A stretch of DNA of 64,000 nt from Ectocarpus siliculosus (taxonomy: Eukaryota; Sar; Phaeophyceae; Ectocarpales; Ectocarpaceae): assembly GCA_000310025.1 (NCBI GenBank), contig FN649733.1, forward strand, positions 49,147 to 113,146. The letters run 5' to 3'. The notes under the pieces are model-generated. The model saw nothing but the letters and a program-made list of their open reading frames with translations. It was not told the origin of the DNA and searched no databases. The position numbers and the translations under genes are program-made. Below, piece after piece: positions 1 through 12,600 of this stretch (position 1 is its first letter; each line of letters opens with the position of its first letter).

Positions 1-29
1 CCCCCCCCCCCCCCCCCCCCCCCCCCCCC
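1..29. other. poly-C run at window edge
   Basis: The first 29 bases are all C, directly followed by ordinary sequence. Both internal gaps in this window are also bordered by long G or C runs, so this is probably a contig edge or an unresolved homopolymer rather than biology. Confidence 0.6.
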
Positions 30-122
30 GACCGCTTAGCTTAATCCGAACGCACGCCGTCTTGATCCCTTCCTGCACCCCTCGTCGCGAAACATACCGG
101 ACCACACTACTGGTGTCACCAG

Positions 123-3100
123 CCGTTTGGGGTTCAAGCGCTAATTCCCGGCGAAGGGTTACAAAGCGGGGGAGGAGTGCTGCACCGAAAGGTCACGGAG
201 AAGCTCAACAGCCTCAAGGAGCTCGCCGGCCGGCAGGTGGAGCGGGCCGATCGCATCGAGAGGGCTGGTCGTGCGAAGGTTAGTCTTGATGGGGCTACTC
301 GGCTGCCGCAGTGTAGGTTGTGGTATAGTCGGAGATACCGCACACCCAGGACCGATCGTCAAATCTCGACTACTATTATGTTAGTCTGCGACAACAGCAG
401 TGACGGCGCCGAAAATGGCGGGAGGCGTTGAGACAGACCGTCCCGCCGCTGAGAATTTTCCGAGAAGGTTCCAGTTGGCTTTTGTGGCCTCTTGGTCGCG
501 GAGTAGTCGAGCGTTTGAAGATCGGCCCAGGGGGTGTGGTAGCGACCTGCAGCATTCTTCCGCTGAGAATTTTCCGAGAAAGTTCCAGTTGGCTTTTGTG
601 GCCTCTTCGTCGTGGAATAGTCGAGCGTTTGAAGATCTCCCCAGGGGATGTGGTAGCGACCTGCGGCATTATTGTCTTGAACCAACTCTCGATGTCGAAA
701 GGGTATGATCCTTCGAGGTGTAGCAGTAGCAGTAATAGTAGTATCCGTCATCTGGTTGGGGCCGCACCCGTTGTGTTGCCTGACTTTGTGGCGTATGCAT
801 AGCAGCGTGCAGGCTGCCATTGGTCATTGGTCATGCCTGTGAGTAGGTAGACATGTCGGAGTGCGGGGTGGGTGGATAGCGTTTTCCTAAGAAAATCGTT
901 TGAGGGTCGTTCATTTCTCAGCTACTGCAATAGCTACAACGCTTTTCTTGCGGTACAGCTGCTGTCGTGACGTAATCAAAAGCTCTGACAAACGACATCG
1001 ACAGTTGGACATGTATTTATTTGCCGATATCATTACCACCTCCAACGTCAACCTCTACTATTATGCGCGGCAACAGGACCCGGACCAGCGGCAACAGCAA
1101 CAGCAGGACAACGGCCAGTCTGCGGGGGCCCTTTCTTCTTCAAAGAGCGCTTTGTACTCGAACGCCTTCCAAGTCCCTGTCGGTGAGACGAGATCACATG
1201 ATACCATGTTGCTGCTACTGTATGCATAGTGCATGTGCTAATCTAGACGGTACCATACGTGCCGCACAGTATCGGCGAGACCATGATGCTGCTAAATAAG
1301 ACATCAACCCATCCTCTTCGACTACTGCTGTGGTTATATCTCGAACTGGTATTATTGTCGTTCTTTGATTACAAGCATACTTTTCTACTTAGAATTCAGA
1401 CCTACACACACGACACACGCTTGCTTGGCAGAGGTGAGCAGCACGAGCGTGATAGCCAGGCACCACCTTGCGCCGATGAGGTTCTGTGGCTTGTGGCTCG
1501 ATGGACCGGAAGAAGAATGTCTCGATGGCCTCTACCCTCTACATCTACTTTTCGCCTTCGATAGCGCTATGATCGGTTTGGCAGTACAGTAAAGTACAGT
1601 ACAGCACAGTACAGTAGAGTACAGTATGCTGCTCTACAAAGGACAATCGTCAAAAGCGCTCGTCGTTTGGCCGTACTGGTACAATACAATAGGATTTAAT
1701 TTCTGCCGCCCTACCAAGAACAGTTCTCGAGAACGCTCGTTTGGCCGTAGAACTGAACGACTGCTCGTTACCGTACATCCGAATCTCCCCCCCCCCCGCC
1801 CGAGGACACGTGGTCTAACCGCTAAGGCATGCGAAACATAAAAGTACGCCCCCCCCCCTCTTGTGGATAATACAATACAAGGTGAACTCCTGTCTCAGTG
1901 GGAAATCATGCGCACGCAGCTCTTTGGTACGGGGGGAGCGACAGTCAGCGGTCTCTTTAGCGCCGGACCCGTCGGGCAGCGCCGCCTCTCCCCGCCCCGC
2001 CCCACGATCTCGCCGTCCGATTCTTCTCACAACGCTGTCGGCGACGGGGCCACGACTAGCGCCGTCGGGAGGGGTGGCAACCAACCGCTGCTGGACCGTC
2101 GAGAATCGTCCCGCAAGCACGAAGAGATTGCCAGCGGTGCCGTGTCTGGGTTTGTGGGGGAGGGGGGTAAGGCCGTCTTGCGGAGCCCCGTGCTGGCCTC
2201 CGTCGCGGAGTCGCTGGCCCCAGCGCGCAGCACTCACGAGATGAGTGATTTCATGACCAAGATGAAAGGGTGAGTGGCGAGGATTTTGGGAAGAGTTTTT
2301 TTTTACGGAAATGGCTGAGGAAGCATCATGACTGCGACGTACGTGACTGCGAGACCCTGCGCAGACTGCTGTAGAACCAGAAAAATCTGGAAGGGGGTGG
2401 GGTGGCTGCTAGGTGTTGTCCCTCTGCCCTTGGCTTTGATACATACGGCTGTACCGTCGAGTGCGGGGGGTGTTCAGCAGCGTTCGTCAGTCATTGATTG
2501 TCATCTTTACGTGCTGCCTCAATTTCGACGGTCGCATCGCCTCTCTCATGACCTGGAACGTGCTTCGCAGCATTTCACGTCACACTCAACTTGTTGTGCT
2601 CTGTGTGACCGACCATTCGAAACTACCCCCCACGTTGTTTGTTGTTTCGTCGCGCGTTCTCGTCTTTTTCTTGGGGGCAACGCAATATCAACGTGCAGGG
2701 TGGAGTTTCCCCGTGACCCAATGAGAGAACCTGGGCCTGACGAGCACATGCGGCAGGCTGGGGGGTTCCAGCGGCTGATGGCCGCAACAACGTTCGAGAG
2801 TCCCTTCGCCAAGAAAAAGAAGAAGAAACTGGGCATCGACTACAGCCCGCTAGAGCTAGACGAGGTGCGGCCCTTGCCTTTACTCGTGTTGTGGTTGGTT
2901 ATTGCTGGTATCGCTGTAGAGCGATGGGTTATTTATTGTATTCTTCGAAGTATGTAGGTGCCGTTGTTTTTGTACGTAGGCATATGAAAGACTTTTCGAT
3001 TTTCTTGCGTTGCGTTGCTCGGCCCGGTTAGCGTCTACCAGTATGAAGTACTTGGCATCGAAAGGCTGTTGCAGCAAAGGGAAGGGAACGATACTCGTAG

Positions 3101-6100
3101 AGTACAGTACCACGTGCAAGATTCAGGTTACCGCTGAATGTACGACGAGGTCTAATGCGCCTAACGGTGCAGTCGTTGCCCTAGTAAGGAATGTTTATTA
3201 TAATGTTTACATGTGTGTTCATTGTTACAACACCAAGGCAAGCCGGTGCACGTTCGTGACGTATGCAATCCCCCCCGGCGCCCCTCCCTCTCTCCCTCTG
3301 CTATGTGAATTTTAACACCACGCGACACCACACGACACCACGCGACACCACAGGCGGCGAACGAGTCTGCGGTTTTGGACATGGAGGACGAGGAAGACGA
3401 GGCAGCAGCAAATGCTAAGAACGACAAAAACGCCGCTGGAACAAAGGTAAATGTGTTTCCCATGCCTACCAGCGATCTGTACCATGGTATCGATCACACC
3501 CGAAAGAACATTGTTTGACGCGAGCTTTGCTGCAGAACGTGAACACGTTTGGATACAAGGCATCACATGACATGAAACGAATGAGCCCGAAGGTTGCGCA
3601 CACATATGGTATACAAGTAGTTTCAGGCAGGCAATACTGCGGCATGACAATAAACGCGTGCCGTGAGTCTCCTTTTTATTGTCGCGTTTAGACTGAGTTT
3701 GTGCGGCCCGGTCGTGGAACCCCCGTATGCATACTTCACTTTCAGAAACGCCGGTATTATTTAGAAGACACGGTGTGCAGTTTTGCACGTCACCATGCGA
3801 TCATCGCTCACACGCTCTTTCTTCAAGCACTCGTTCCCGATGCCAACATACCCTGCAGTCGCTCGAACAACCCCCCTTTCACGCCCGCTCTCTCCCGTCG
3901 CAATCGCTCCGCACGCCAGGTGGGCGACAACCAAGCCCCCGATAGTCCGGTACCCGGCGCCTCCGCTGCCCCCGACAGTAGTTCCTCTGCGGCAGGGGGA
4001 GGAAACGATGCGGCGGCCTCCTCCTCCTCCTCCTCCTCCCCGTCTTCCGGGGGTACGGCAGACCAACCCGGCGGCGGCACCGGAGGGGGAGGCATGAAAC
4101 GAATGTCGAGCTTCACGCGGAAGATGCTCCCGAAGCTCGTGGCCACGCGAGGGAGGCACAAGATGGGCAGGGACAGGGGGCAGCCGGCGGCGGGGGCGGC
4201 CGCGGCGGCTGGTGCTGCTGCCAGACGGGGCGACGCAGGTGGGGCGAACGGGTCTACCGGCCACCAACGACCTCCGGACGTGCCGCCGCTGCCGACACCG
4301 GGGACGGCGGCAGCCGCAGGCGTCAAAGACGTAAGGGACCTTGAGATGGAACAGCAGCAGCGGCTAAGAGAGGACCTGGACTTGGTGCCGCCCATGTCTC
4401 CGGCTCTCGCGGTGCCGCGCACGCCCGATTACTCACCGCCCGCTTCCCCGGCGTACCACGACGCCGAGCCCCCCTTCGAGGAAGACTCGCGCCACGAAGC
4501 CGGCGTGGAGCAGGGCGAGGTTGCGGCGTCGAAAAAAAGTGCTCCATTCCCTTCTTCCCCTGTGTCGGCCATGGAGGAGGAGGAGGAGGAGGAGGAAGAG
4601 GAAGAGGAAGAGGAGGGGGGGATAGAACCGTCAGATGGTGACCCTGCTACGGCTCCCGCCGCCGCGCCCGCCCCCGCCCCCACTGCCCCTGCCCCCGCCG
4701 CCCCTGCCCCGGCCGCCCCCGCCCCCGCCTCGACCAGCACTACCGGTACGAGCGTGTCGGGTCACGACAACGGTCGGCCAGCAAGTGCAGACAACGGCAC
4801 GAACGGGTGTTCGGCTGCGTTTGAGAAGACGCCCCAAGCTATCGCTATCGCTGGCATCCCAGCCCCATCGGCGGCGGTAGCGGCAGCGGTAGCAGCGGCG
4901 GCGGCGGCAGCTGCGGCGGCGGCGGCCAAGGCGGCGGCAGCGGCGGTAGCGGCAGCACCCAAGCCTGCGCACGCGGAGAGCAACGGGAGCGGCGCAGGAG
5001 AGTCAGTGCCAGTGCCGGTGAAGCGAGCACCGGTGACTCCGAAGCCACAGACGCCGACCCCCCCCCGGCCTCGACCGCCGCCTCCGAGACCGCCACCGCC
5101 GAAGCCCTCGCCTTCTTCTACTCCAGCCACGGCGCCGCCACCCCCATCAAAAGGACCAGCTGCATCCACAGCAGGGCCAAGCTTTGCTCCCACCAAGTCT
5201 CCGGCTACGCAGGCCCGACAGGCACCGCCCAAGCCGCGCCCGCCGCCCCCGAGACAGCCTCCACCGTCTGCTCCGGCGGCGGCGGCGGCGCCAGCTACTA
5301 CCGCTACTACAGCTACCACCGCTACCACCGCTACCACCGCTGACGCGGTGGACACTCAAGCCGCGGCGTTTACACCGACTACGTCGCCGGCCGCCAGGTT
5401 TACTCCCACCGCCTCCCCGGCGACGTTCACGCCCACCGCTTCTCCGGCTACCTTTACCCCGACAGCATCTCCCGCGACTCGTACCGTGGGGGGTGCACCG
5501 GCGTTTGCACTCACGTCGTCTCCGGCGTCTAGGGCTAATGTCGGTTTTCCTTCGGCGTCCGGGACTCCGCACAATGCGGCGTTATCGTTTACGAGGGGTC
5601 CTAGCCCTGGCAACGGCGCCGCAGGGGAAGAGAGGGGCGGGAGACTAGGTTCGGGTTCGGGTTCTGGTTCTGGTGCGGGTTCGTTTTCGTCTGCCGGTGT
5701 GGCTGCAGGGAGACCTTTGACGGGCTCTAGCGAGGTGAGTTAAGAAACAGGAAGGGGCCAGGCCAGGTGCCGTCCTGCACGGCAACATTATTGTTGGTTG
5801 CTGCCCTTGGTGTGGTTCTCAAGGCGCGCCAATGTTCAGTACTACATCATGCCTGGTAGTGCTGTGTTGTTGGACAAGCAAGCGTGTGGTGTGGTATTGG
5901 AGGTTGGTTCATATGTAGGGTATGAGACGGATGGAGGTGTAATCGTTGTCGACCACTGGAAGCTGCGTGAAGCCTCCGGATTCGACATGTAGAGTAGACC
6001 CCGTGGACGTTGACGGAAGCTACTCTATGTTGATGCCAGCGTGCGCACGCTGAACAACACCCATTTTTTTTTTCTGTACGGGTTGCGTTGTCTTGTACGC

Positions 6101-7178
6101 GAGAGAGTTGAGAGGGGCACCAACTGTGGCTTGGCTTCCCGCGATCTACATCCAGTACCTCGAGTAAACCGTGGCTTTCCGGCGGCTGCGCGCTCCGTAG
6201 TACCTCCTTATTCGACGACGGTAAAACCTGCCTTGTCCCAATCTAGACATGTCATGACACGAAAGAGCAAGACTAGATTTCGCAATACTGTACGAGGCGG
6301 AGAGGTTGGAGGTCATGGAAACATAAACATTCGAGTTGATCGACGAGCCTGACCCCAATTGCCATGCTGCCTGGTGGAACAATTTTCGCCATCCGGTTTC
6401 TGATGCAGCAGCAGCAGCAGCAGCGGTTAGCCGGGGGGAGCGGACATAGTGGGGACGCCAATGGCGGCGAAAGAGGCGTTGGTACGGCACCGGGGGCTGG
6501 GTCTATCGGTACCAGAGGTTCCGCGGAGGAGACGAGAGCAAGAAAACGCCAACGGGAAGAGCAAGAACAGAAGGTACGTGGAACAAGCGTAGTTGTACCA
6601 AGGCACACACGCGCATCGAAGTTGATGATAAGTACAGGCAGACTATGCATGCATACAGGCTGCTGACTAGCGGCAACAACCAGCATTGTTCTTTCATGTG
6701 TTTTTGCCGTAATGCTGTGCGATACCTATCTCACCTCAGACCTCACTTCAGTCAAGGCTTCCCGTGTACACCCACAACCCACACTAATGTCCACACTAAT
6801 GTCAAGAATTTGGTTTCGTCCCAGGTAAAAAAAAAAGAAAGACACGTCTTCGGTAACATGAGAATAATTTATCTTGGAGGTCTCGGGACGTGTCGCTGTT
6901 CGCTATTCGCTGCAAGACATCGGTATTCCCGGGGGTTCTCTGTACGTGGACGATGCGAAGTCCAGGCACAAAGACGGTGTGTTTGATATGACCCACTGAC
7001 GTATGCATACGTACTTTGTTGTGTCCTTCCACAGACACCGAGTCCGCACGACTACATTCTCCCCGATGGATGGATGGTGGCACGCTCGAAGAGAGAAAAT
7101 CGGGACTACTTCTTCAACAAGCGGAACAATTCCACACAGTGGCATCCCCCCGAAGGCAGTCGGCGAAGAAATACGTAG
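123..7178 (+). CDS. low-complexity protein with C-terminal WW domain (5' incomplete)
   Basis: Exons that join in frame: 123-278, 1899-2269, 2699-2864, 3042-3113 (weakest), 3354-3446, 3920-5734, 6409-6573, 7035-7178; about 993 residues are visible and no start codon is seen. Exon 3 has a KKKKKK patch, exon 5 is acidic, and the 1.8 kb exon 6 is rich in Ala, Pro, Ser and Gly with a Glu run, poly-Ala, proline-rich tracts and four TPTxSPA repeats of 9 residues (5370-5480). Exon 7 begins with a Gln run. The last exon encodes a WW domain: PDGW, YFFN, then W-H-P-P, with the two Trp 23 residues apart. WW domains bind proline-rich ligands, so this protein may bind its own PPRP tracts or a partner; that is inference. 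Intron 1 (279-1898) holds an inverted-repeat element. The domain call is firm; the overall function is unknown. Confidence 0.75.
332..663 (+). mobile_element. short inverted-repeat element (MITE-like), copy 1, inside WW-gene intron 1
   Basis: The left end (332-370) reads like GATACCGCACACCC..CGAT..TCAAATCTCGA. The right end (620-663) carries TCGAGCGTTTGAAGATC and GGATGTGGTAGC, which is the diverged inverted complement. The interior matches, in opposite orientation, the interior of the copy at 26275-26464 (shared GCAGTGACGG, GCCGAAAATGG, GGCGTTG). No protein is encoded, so it would be non-autonomous. Its right half is duplicated in tandem, making it longer than the other two copies. Confidence 0.6.
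446..673 (+). repeat. tandem duplication, two 114-bp units
   Basis: Two copies start at 446 and 560, each beginning CCGCTGAGAATTTTCCGAG and ending near the GTGTGGTAGCGACCTGC block. They differ at scattered positions. The unit contains the right terminal repeat of the inverted-repeat element, so that end is present twice. Confidence 0.85.
1585..1628. repeat. GTACA-rich short tandem repeat
   Basis: About nine imperfect copies of the pentamer AGTAC(A) follow one another (GCAGTACAGTAAAGTACAG and onward), within intron 1 of the WW-domain gene. Confidence 0.7.
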
Positions 7179-9626
7179 CAGCTTGGGCGAAGAGTGGAGT
7201 AGTCCCTCCTCCCTGCTGTTGTCGACGTTAACAACAAGTTTTTTGTGCTGGCGGGCGGTGGCGCCGGGGATGAATGTATGTCGGATACTGCTCATGTGCT
7301 GATGCTACAGGTTGCTGACTTGTACAGTCGGGCGAAGCATGCGAATGTAGTTTTGAGGTTTTGGAGGGAGATCTTGGATCGATCGATCGATCGATCGGAA
7401 GGGTGGCCAACGACACGCATGCCTTGCTTCCCTCATGTAACTAACGCGGTGCGAGGAGCCTGCAGCGGTCAAGCTTAAAATTTGTTGCTGACTTTTTTGT
7501 GTTCGATGTATCTATGCCTTGTCAAGGTGACCATCACGTCAAGGGCCAACGAAGCTGAACCTACTACAGACCGCCATTTTCCCCCCTTCCTGTCGTCGAG
7601 TACTCTCTCTCTCCCAGCATAAGCGTGTGGGACGGACTTTGATCTGTGCGCAACCACGTTCTACTTGCCCTTGTGTGTTGTGTTGTGTTGTGGTGTGTGT
7701 GCGCCTGGTTCTCTGCAGGCAGTCGTTTGCGTACGTGCAGGTATTGTTCAAGGAAGGCGTTTCAGTGCGACGCTGGGAAAGACTCCTGTTTACCCGTCGT
7801 CGCCTAAAAAAGTGCTAAAAACGTTCCTCACCCCGTGTACAGCTCTCTACATAGTGGTAGCACTTGGCCGCAGAGAGGTCTTCAGAGCGTGTCTTACGAA
7901 ACCCGTCTTGTCTAGTGTCGTGTAGAGTGTGGTGCACGTGAGTTTCGGCGATATGATTGAGGCGGAGAGAATCAGAGAGGGCTTGCCGGTGGTCGTAAGT
8001 GTGTTTCGGACTACAAAGCTAAATTAAGCATTCCGACGTTCCTTCCAAGACACGAACATCGTCCGGTGGTCCACTTTGGTGATGAAGGACGATCGATGTG
8101 TGTTGAAAGTATGAACAGTAAATTGCCCAGTGTTGCGCCTACAGGCAGACACAAGTGTTTCTTTGTGCTCCTTTCTTTCCTACAAGAGCAGGAGACAAGA
8201 TAAGTGTCACCACCGCCATAACCAAAGACCGGAAATCCCGAGGGGCGTCGTCGTAACGGTCGGTCGTAGAACGGCGTCACTGGCAAGCAAGATAGAGATA
8301 AATTGATACATGGTGACTTGCATCAAGTACCACAACCAACCCTGCGCCTGTGCACAACACGCACACAATCAACACGTACTGTAGATAGACGCCAAGTGAC
8401 GCCATGTTGGTGTGTGATGAATTGGTTACTTAAGTGTGCTTGCTATGCAAAGCTGAAAATATTGTTTCATTTCATCACCTCTTCCTCCGCGCTAGCTTCG
8501 TTTCGACTCTCGAGTATACTACACACGACAATCAATCCCCATCAGCACCTCTCCTCGTCAGCCCAAATTAGATTAGGTTGCAGATGAAACAGTCCAATAC
8601 TTTGTAAAAAAACTTGCTGGGGCTATACTATGCATATCAGCGGGCCCACGAATTTTGCCACCGCCGTCGTCATCGCAATAAAAAAAGTACTTCCTCAACA
8701 GCAGTACGCAAGTGTTCTTCGCGACCAACGAATCTCGACACATGCGTCCGTGGCGGGCCGAGTTCCAAAGTCGCTACTGCTCTGTATCATCTGCAGCTTC
8801 CTGTGGCAAGACCTACTTTGGTATACAAGGTAAAACATGCATGGTTGACTCAAAATCTCTTCACGTGTCAGTGGACAAGCGGACAAGCAACTACTTGTAT
8901 TAGCTGGGTTAGGAACGCCATGGACAACTTTAGACTTTACCCATGGGTGCGCCTACCCTACGAAAATATGCCTTCCGTGCTCTTCTTCCACGAACAAACA
9001 ACATCATATGAAATCAACGACGAAGCGCGCATGCCTACGTCCCTGGGAACCACATTGGTCAAGCATGCTTGCAAGAAGCACTAGGAGGATCACTCTTGCA
9101 TGAAAAGAAAACGACGCCTCTCGGTAACTCTCTCTGCTCGTGCCCGGGTGCGATTATCGCCTACATTACATTTGATGGGATCCACCTCTCTCAGCTTGTA
9201 ATCTGAAACGGTTTTTCCCAAATGAAACGTCTCTATTGTTCTTCCAATACTTACACACCCGGCCGTTGCCTGCTTACATCAACAACCCCAACAGGACGAC
9301 ACACGAAGGACAAAGGGAGACACGCAAACAAGGAAGCAATCTTCTGCAAAACACAACTACCGTAGTATATCGCACCACGAAGCCTTCGCAGGCACTCCTA
9401 GCCCTAGTCAGCAAAGCAAACGGTGACTGACTGAAAAACATCCACCCCGAAGACAAGAACAAGGAAATTGGAAAAAGGTTACAACAACAGACACCGTAGT
9501 GCATACGTACACGCCTGCGTTTCTCGACGGAATGATTCACCAAACGAGAAACGGCCTATCCTAGAAACTAATATGAGCAGCAGCAGCAGCAGCAGCAGCG
9601 AAGGGACGAACGACGAGAAGTGATCG
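7179..9626. other. convergent intergenic region
   Basis: Lies between the stop codons of the WW gene (+) and the bZIP-PAS gene (-), so it should hold both 3' UTRs. It contains a palindromic (GATC) run at 7376-7398 and TATGCATA at 8628. Reading frames here are short or have no family resemblance; I see no supported gene. Confidence 0.6.
9573..9599. repeat. (CAG)8 microsatellite in bZIP-PAS 3' region
   Basis: About eight perfect CAG units, 28 bases downstream of the bZIP-PAS stop codon. On that gene's strand it reads CTG and would lie in the 3' UTR. Confidence 0.85.
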
Positions 9627-12600
9627 TCATTGAGCCGCCTTGTTGTTGTAGTCGCCCCCCATCAAGATGAGACTCTGAACCGCAGTCTGGACGTCGTCTC
9701 CGAACTCCGTCCCTTCCGCCGAAGTGCCTTCTTCGGACGCACCGTCAACATCGCCGTCACCGTCCTCGCTGCTGTTGCCGCAATCCCGATACGAACCCCT
9801 CCCCTCCGGCGCGTTCACGCCGCCGCGGCCATCCCCATCCCCCCACTTGCTCGAGCCTTCGTTGTTTGAGCCCTCCCCGGTGGAGTCGGCTTCGTTGCTG
9901 CAGGAGACGCTCCCTTCGTGGGTGGTGGAACCTCCCGTGTCTCCCCCCGTGGAAGAGTTGTCCCCGCCAGACTTATCTGCGCCGCCACCGCCACCGCCGC
10001 CGCCGCCCCTGAGCTCTTCGTCCATGTGATTGCTGAGGCTTACGCGTTGCCGTTTCTTCGACAGCGACCGCTCTTCCCTGCCAACCGCGGGGTCAGCCGG
10101 CTCCGCCTCCGCCTCCGCAGCCCCTGCCATCTTGGGAGCACCGGTCGCCTCGGGCCCCTGCTTGGCGCTTGCACCGCTGGAGTCCCGAGGGCTTGGTGTA
10201 ACAGCGGCGCGCTTTCCCTTGCCACCCCCCCCCCTCGTGCCCCAATCCTTCCCGCTGCCGCTGTTGTTGCTGTCTTCTTCTGCCGCTTCCACCTCGCACT
10301 GGTACCCGTCGTCGTCTGCCTCCACGTACTCCTCTTCCGCGTCTTCCTCTCGATCCGCATCGTCTGCATCTGCATCCGCCGGCGCCGGCGCCCCCGTACC
10401 AACACACGCCTCCCCCGGCGGCGCCGAGGAGGGGCCCGTTGCCATGGAAAGCTGGCCGCCCGCGAACTCGCGCGCTACGGCCGTCTTTCCGCCCTCCGCC
10501 ACGGTGCGAAGGGTGAGGATGATCTCCAGCGGGACGGGGGCGGCGGTGCTGTTGCCGTCGTGCCTCTTGGCGTTCCGCACGCTCAGCCGGCTCTCGCACC
10601 ACACCGTGGTCTTATCGCCGCGGAAAATTCTGAGCATCTTCATCTTCGGCGGCCGTTGCAACGACAACGACGTCGGAGCGCTCCCTCCCCTGCCCCCGCT
10701 TCCAATTCCCGGGCATTCCCCCGGCTGGGACTGCTGCTGTCGACACCGCTGCTGGAGCCGTTCCCTGTGGTTCCCTTTTTTCTCGCGGCATTGCGGCTCG
10801 TCGTCTCCAGCCACCGCATCGGCGTCCCCCCCCACCCCGTCTCCATCCGCAGAGCCCCCGCCTTGCAATGATTTAGCCGACGACCAGCCCCCCGCCGCCC
10901 CGCCGGCGATGGACTTGACCGGACGCGAGAGGTTGTCCGAGATGATCTTGCGCAGCAGCGGGTGGCACTCTGGCGCGACGAGCTCGAAGATGTTGGCGCC
11001 GGTCATGTCCTCGGGCGAGTGCAGCAGCAGCCACTGGCAGGCCGGAGAGACGTACGTCATCTCGCCGGTGCGGCACACGGCTAGGACGAGGTCCGGTAGC
11101 ATCGACAGGACCAGGGCGTGCTGCTTCATCCGCTCGTTCTTGGCGGTCATGTCGTCCACGTACGCCTTCTTTCGCGCGCGGCTCGTGCTCGCGGACTTGC
11201 GATTCGCCGCCCGCTTGACGCGACGTTTCTCGTCCTGGCGCCTGTGCTCCTCGATAATTCGCTGCTAAGACCGAGGGGGGGAGGGGGGGAATAGGGTTAG
11301 AGTTGGGTGTTGGATAGTAATTCGTTGCACAACAATACAGCAGTACCTGTGATGCGTGATGCACGGATGCACGGGAGAAAGAGAGGGGGGGGGGGGGGGG
11401 GGGGGGGCAAACTTTATTTTTTGGGAAAAACCCACCCCCCGCTTTTTAATCGAAACCCCCACTCTTCCGGTCAAATGTTTTTTTTCATTGGCCCCCATGG
11501 CAATTTCCACCTCCACTACTGTCTCAAAGCCAAAAAAAAAAATTTCGCCTTTATTATTTAACACCCCAAAAAAAAACCCCAAAACCACAACCTCAAAAAA
11601 AACACACAACAACCCCCGAAAGGGCCCGCAAAAAAAACAAAATTTTTAAAAAAATTAGGAAAAAAATTTTTTTTGGTGTCCCCCCAAAAAAAAAATTTTT
11701 TTTATCTCCCACAAAAACCCTGGGCACAATCCCCCCGGGTTTAAACCACCCCCCCCCCATCCCACTTTTTTCCCCAAATTTAAAAAATCAAAAAACCCCC
11801 GCGAGAGGTTTAACTCTACACCCCCCATTTTNNNNNNNNNNNNNNNNNNNNNNNNNNNNNNNNNNNNNNNNNNNNNNNNNNNNNNNNNNNNNNNNNNNNN
11901 NNNNNNNNNNNNNNNNNNNNNNNNNNNNNNNGGGGGGGGGGGGGGGGGGGGGGCGTACGTTACTCTTGTGGGAGACATGCAGCCACGGCTTATGACGGTG
12001 AGCCACATCTGTGCTGTGCTGAGTTGTTTTTCATTCGTGCCATGTGTCAGTTGGACCAGCACGCATGCTTCAAGGCACAGAGCAGAGGATTCGGCTCTTA
12101 ATGTGAACACACGACAAGACAACCACAACAACAACAACGCAAGAGAAGCGACGCAGGAACCGGCGTAGGGTCGGCGACAAACAACAACATTTGACAAAAA
12201 TTCGGTAGGAATATTTTTGGTGGTGTCTACCATAAAAAATATTGATTCATCATGCGACGAGAACGCTGGGTCAGCTGCGCGCGGGGTTGAACCATGCCGC
12301 GCGCATCGACAGTTTTTCCGCCAATTTACAATATGCAGACACACCGGGCGGAGTGTTTCACTGCAACTCCCCGATTTACGCCTGGGCGGCACGTTTGAAT
12401 CGAGCCCACATTGCCGCACGGGTCAACTTCGGTGAGCTATCTTGCAGCGTTTGTTGCTACGGTGAAATAGACCAGCGCTAAATAGTAGTGCTGAAGCAAC
12501 GCAACACCAGAGAGTATTTTTTCCAGCTATTACAAAAGGTGCATCACGTCTCGGATTGTTTCCCCTGTCCCTTGAGCATGGGGATGCTAGGTGGTGTAGC

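Noticed and set aside
1808-1836. tRNA-like stretch GTGGTCTAACCGCTAAGG
   Set aside because: No acceptor stem or T-arm can be paired around it.
4429-5572. Several long Gly/Ala/Arg-rich frames antisense to or out of frame with the WW gene
   Set aside because: Triplet repeats leave all frames open; only the + frame continues through spliced exons to the WW domain.
9627-11261. Aureochrome photoreceptor
   Set aside because: The flavin-binding LOV signature with its reactive cysteine is absent from the PAS-like region.
10030-11268. 412-codon frame on + opposite the bZIP-PAS exon
   Set aside because: It is the antisense shadow of a GC-rich low-complexity coding exon and has no domain; the bZIP and PAS motifs lie on the minus strand.
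11388-11831. Coding potential in the block before gap 1
   Set aside because: Sequence is a degraded read tail; frames there are artefacts.
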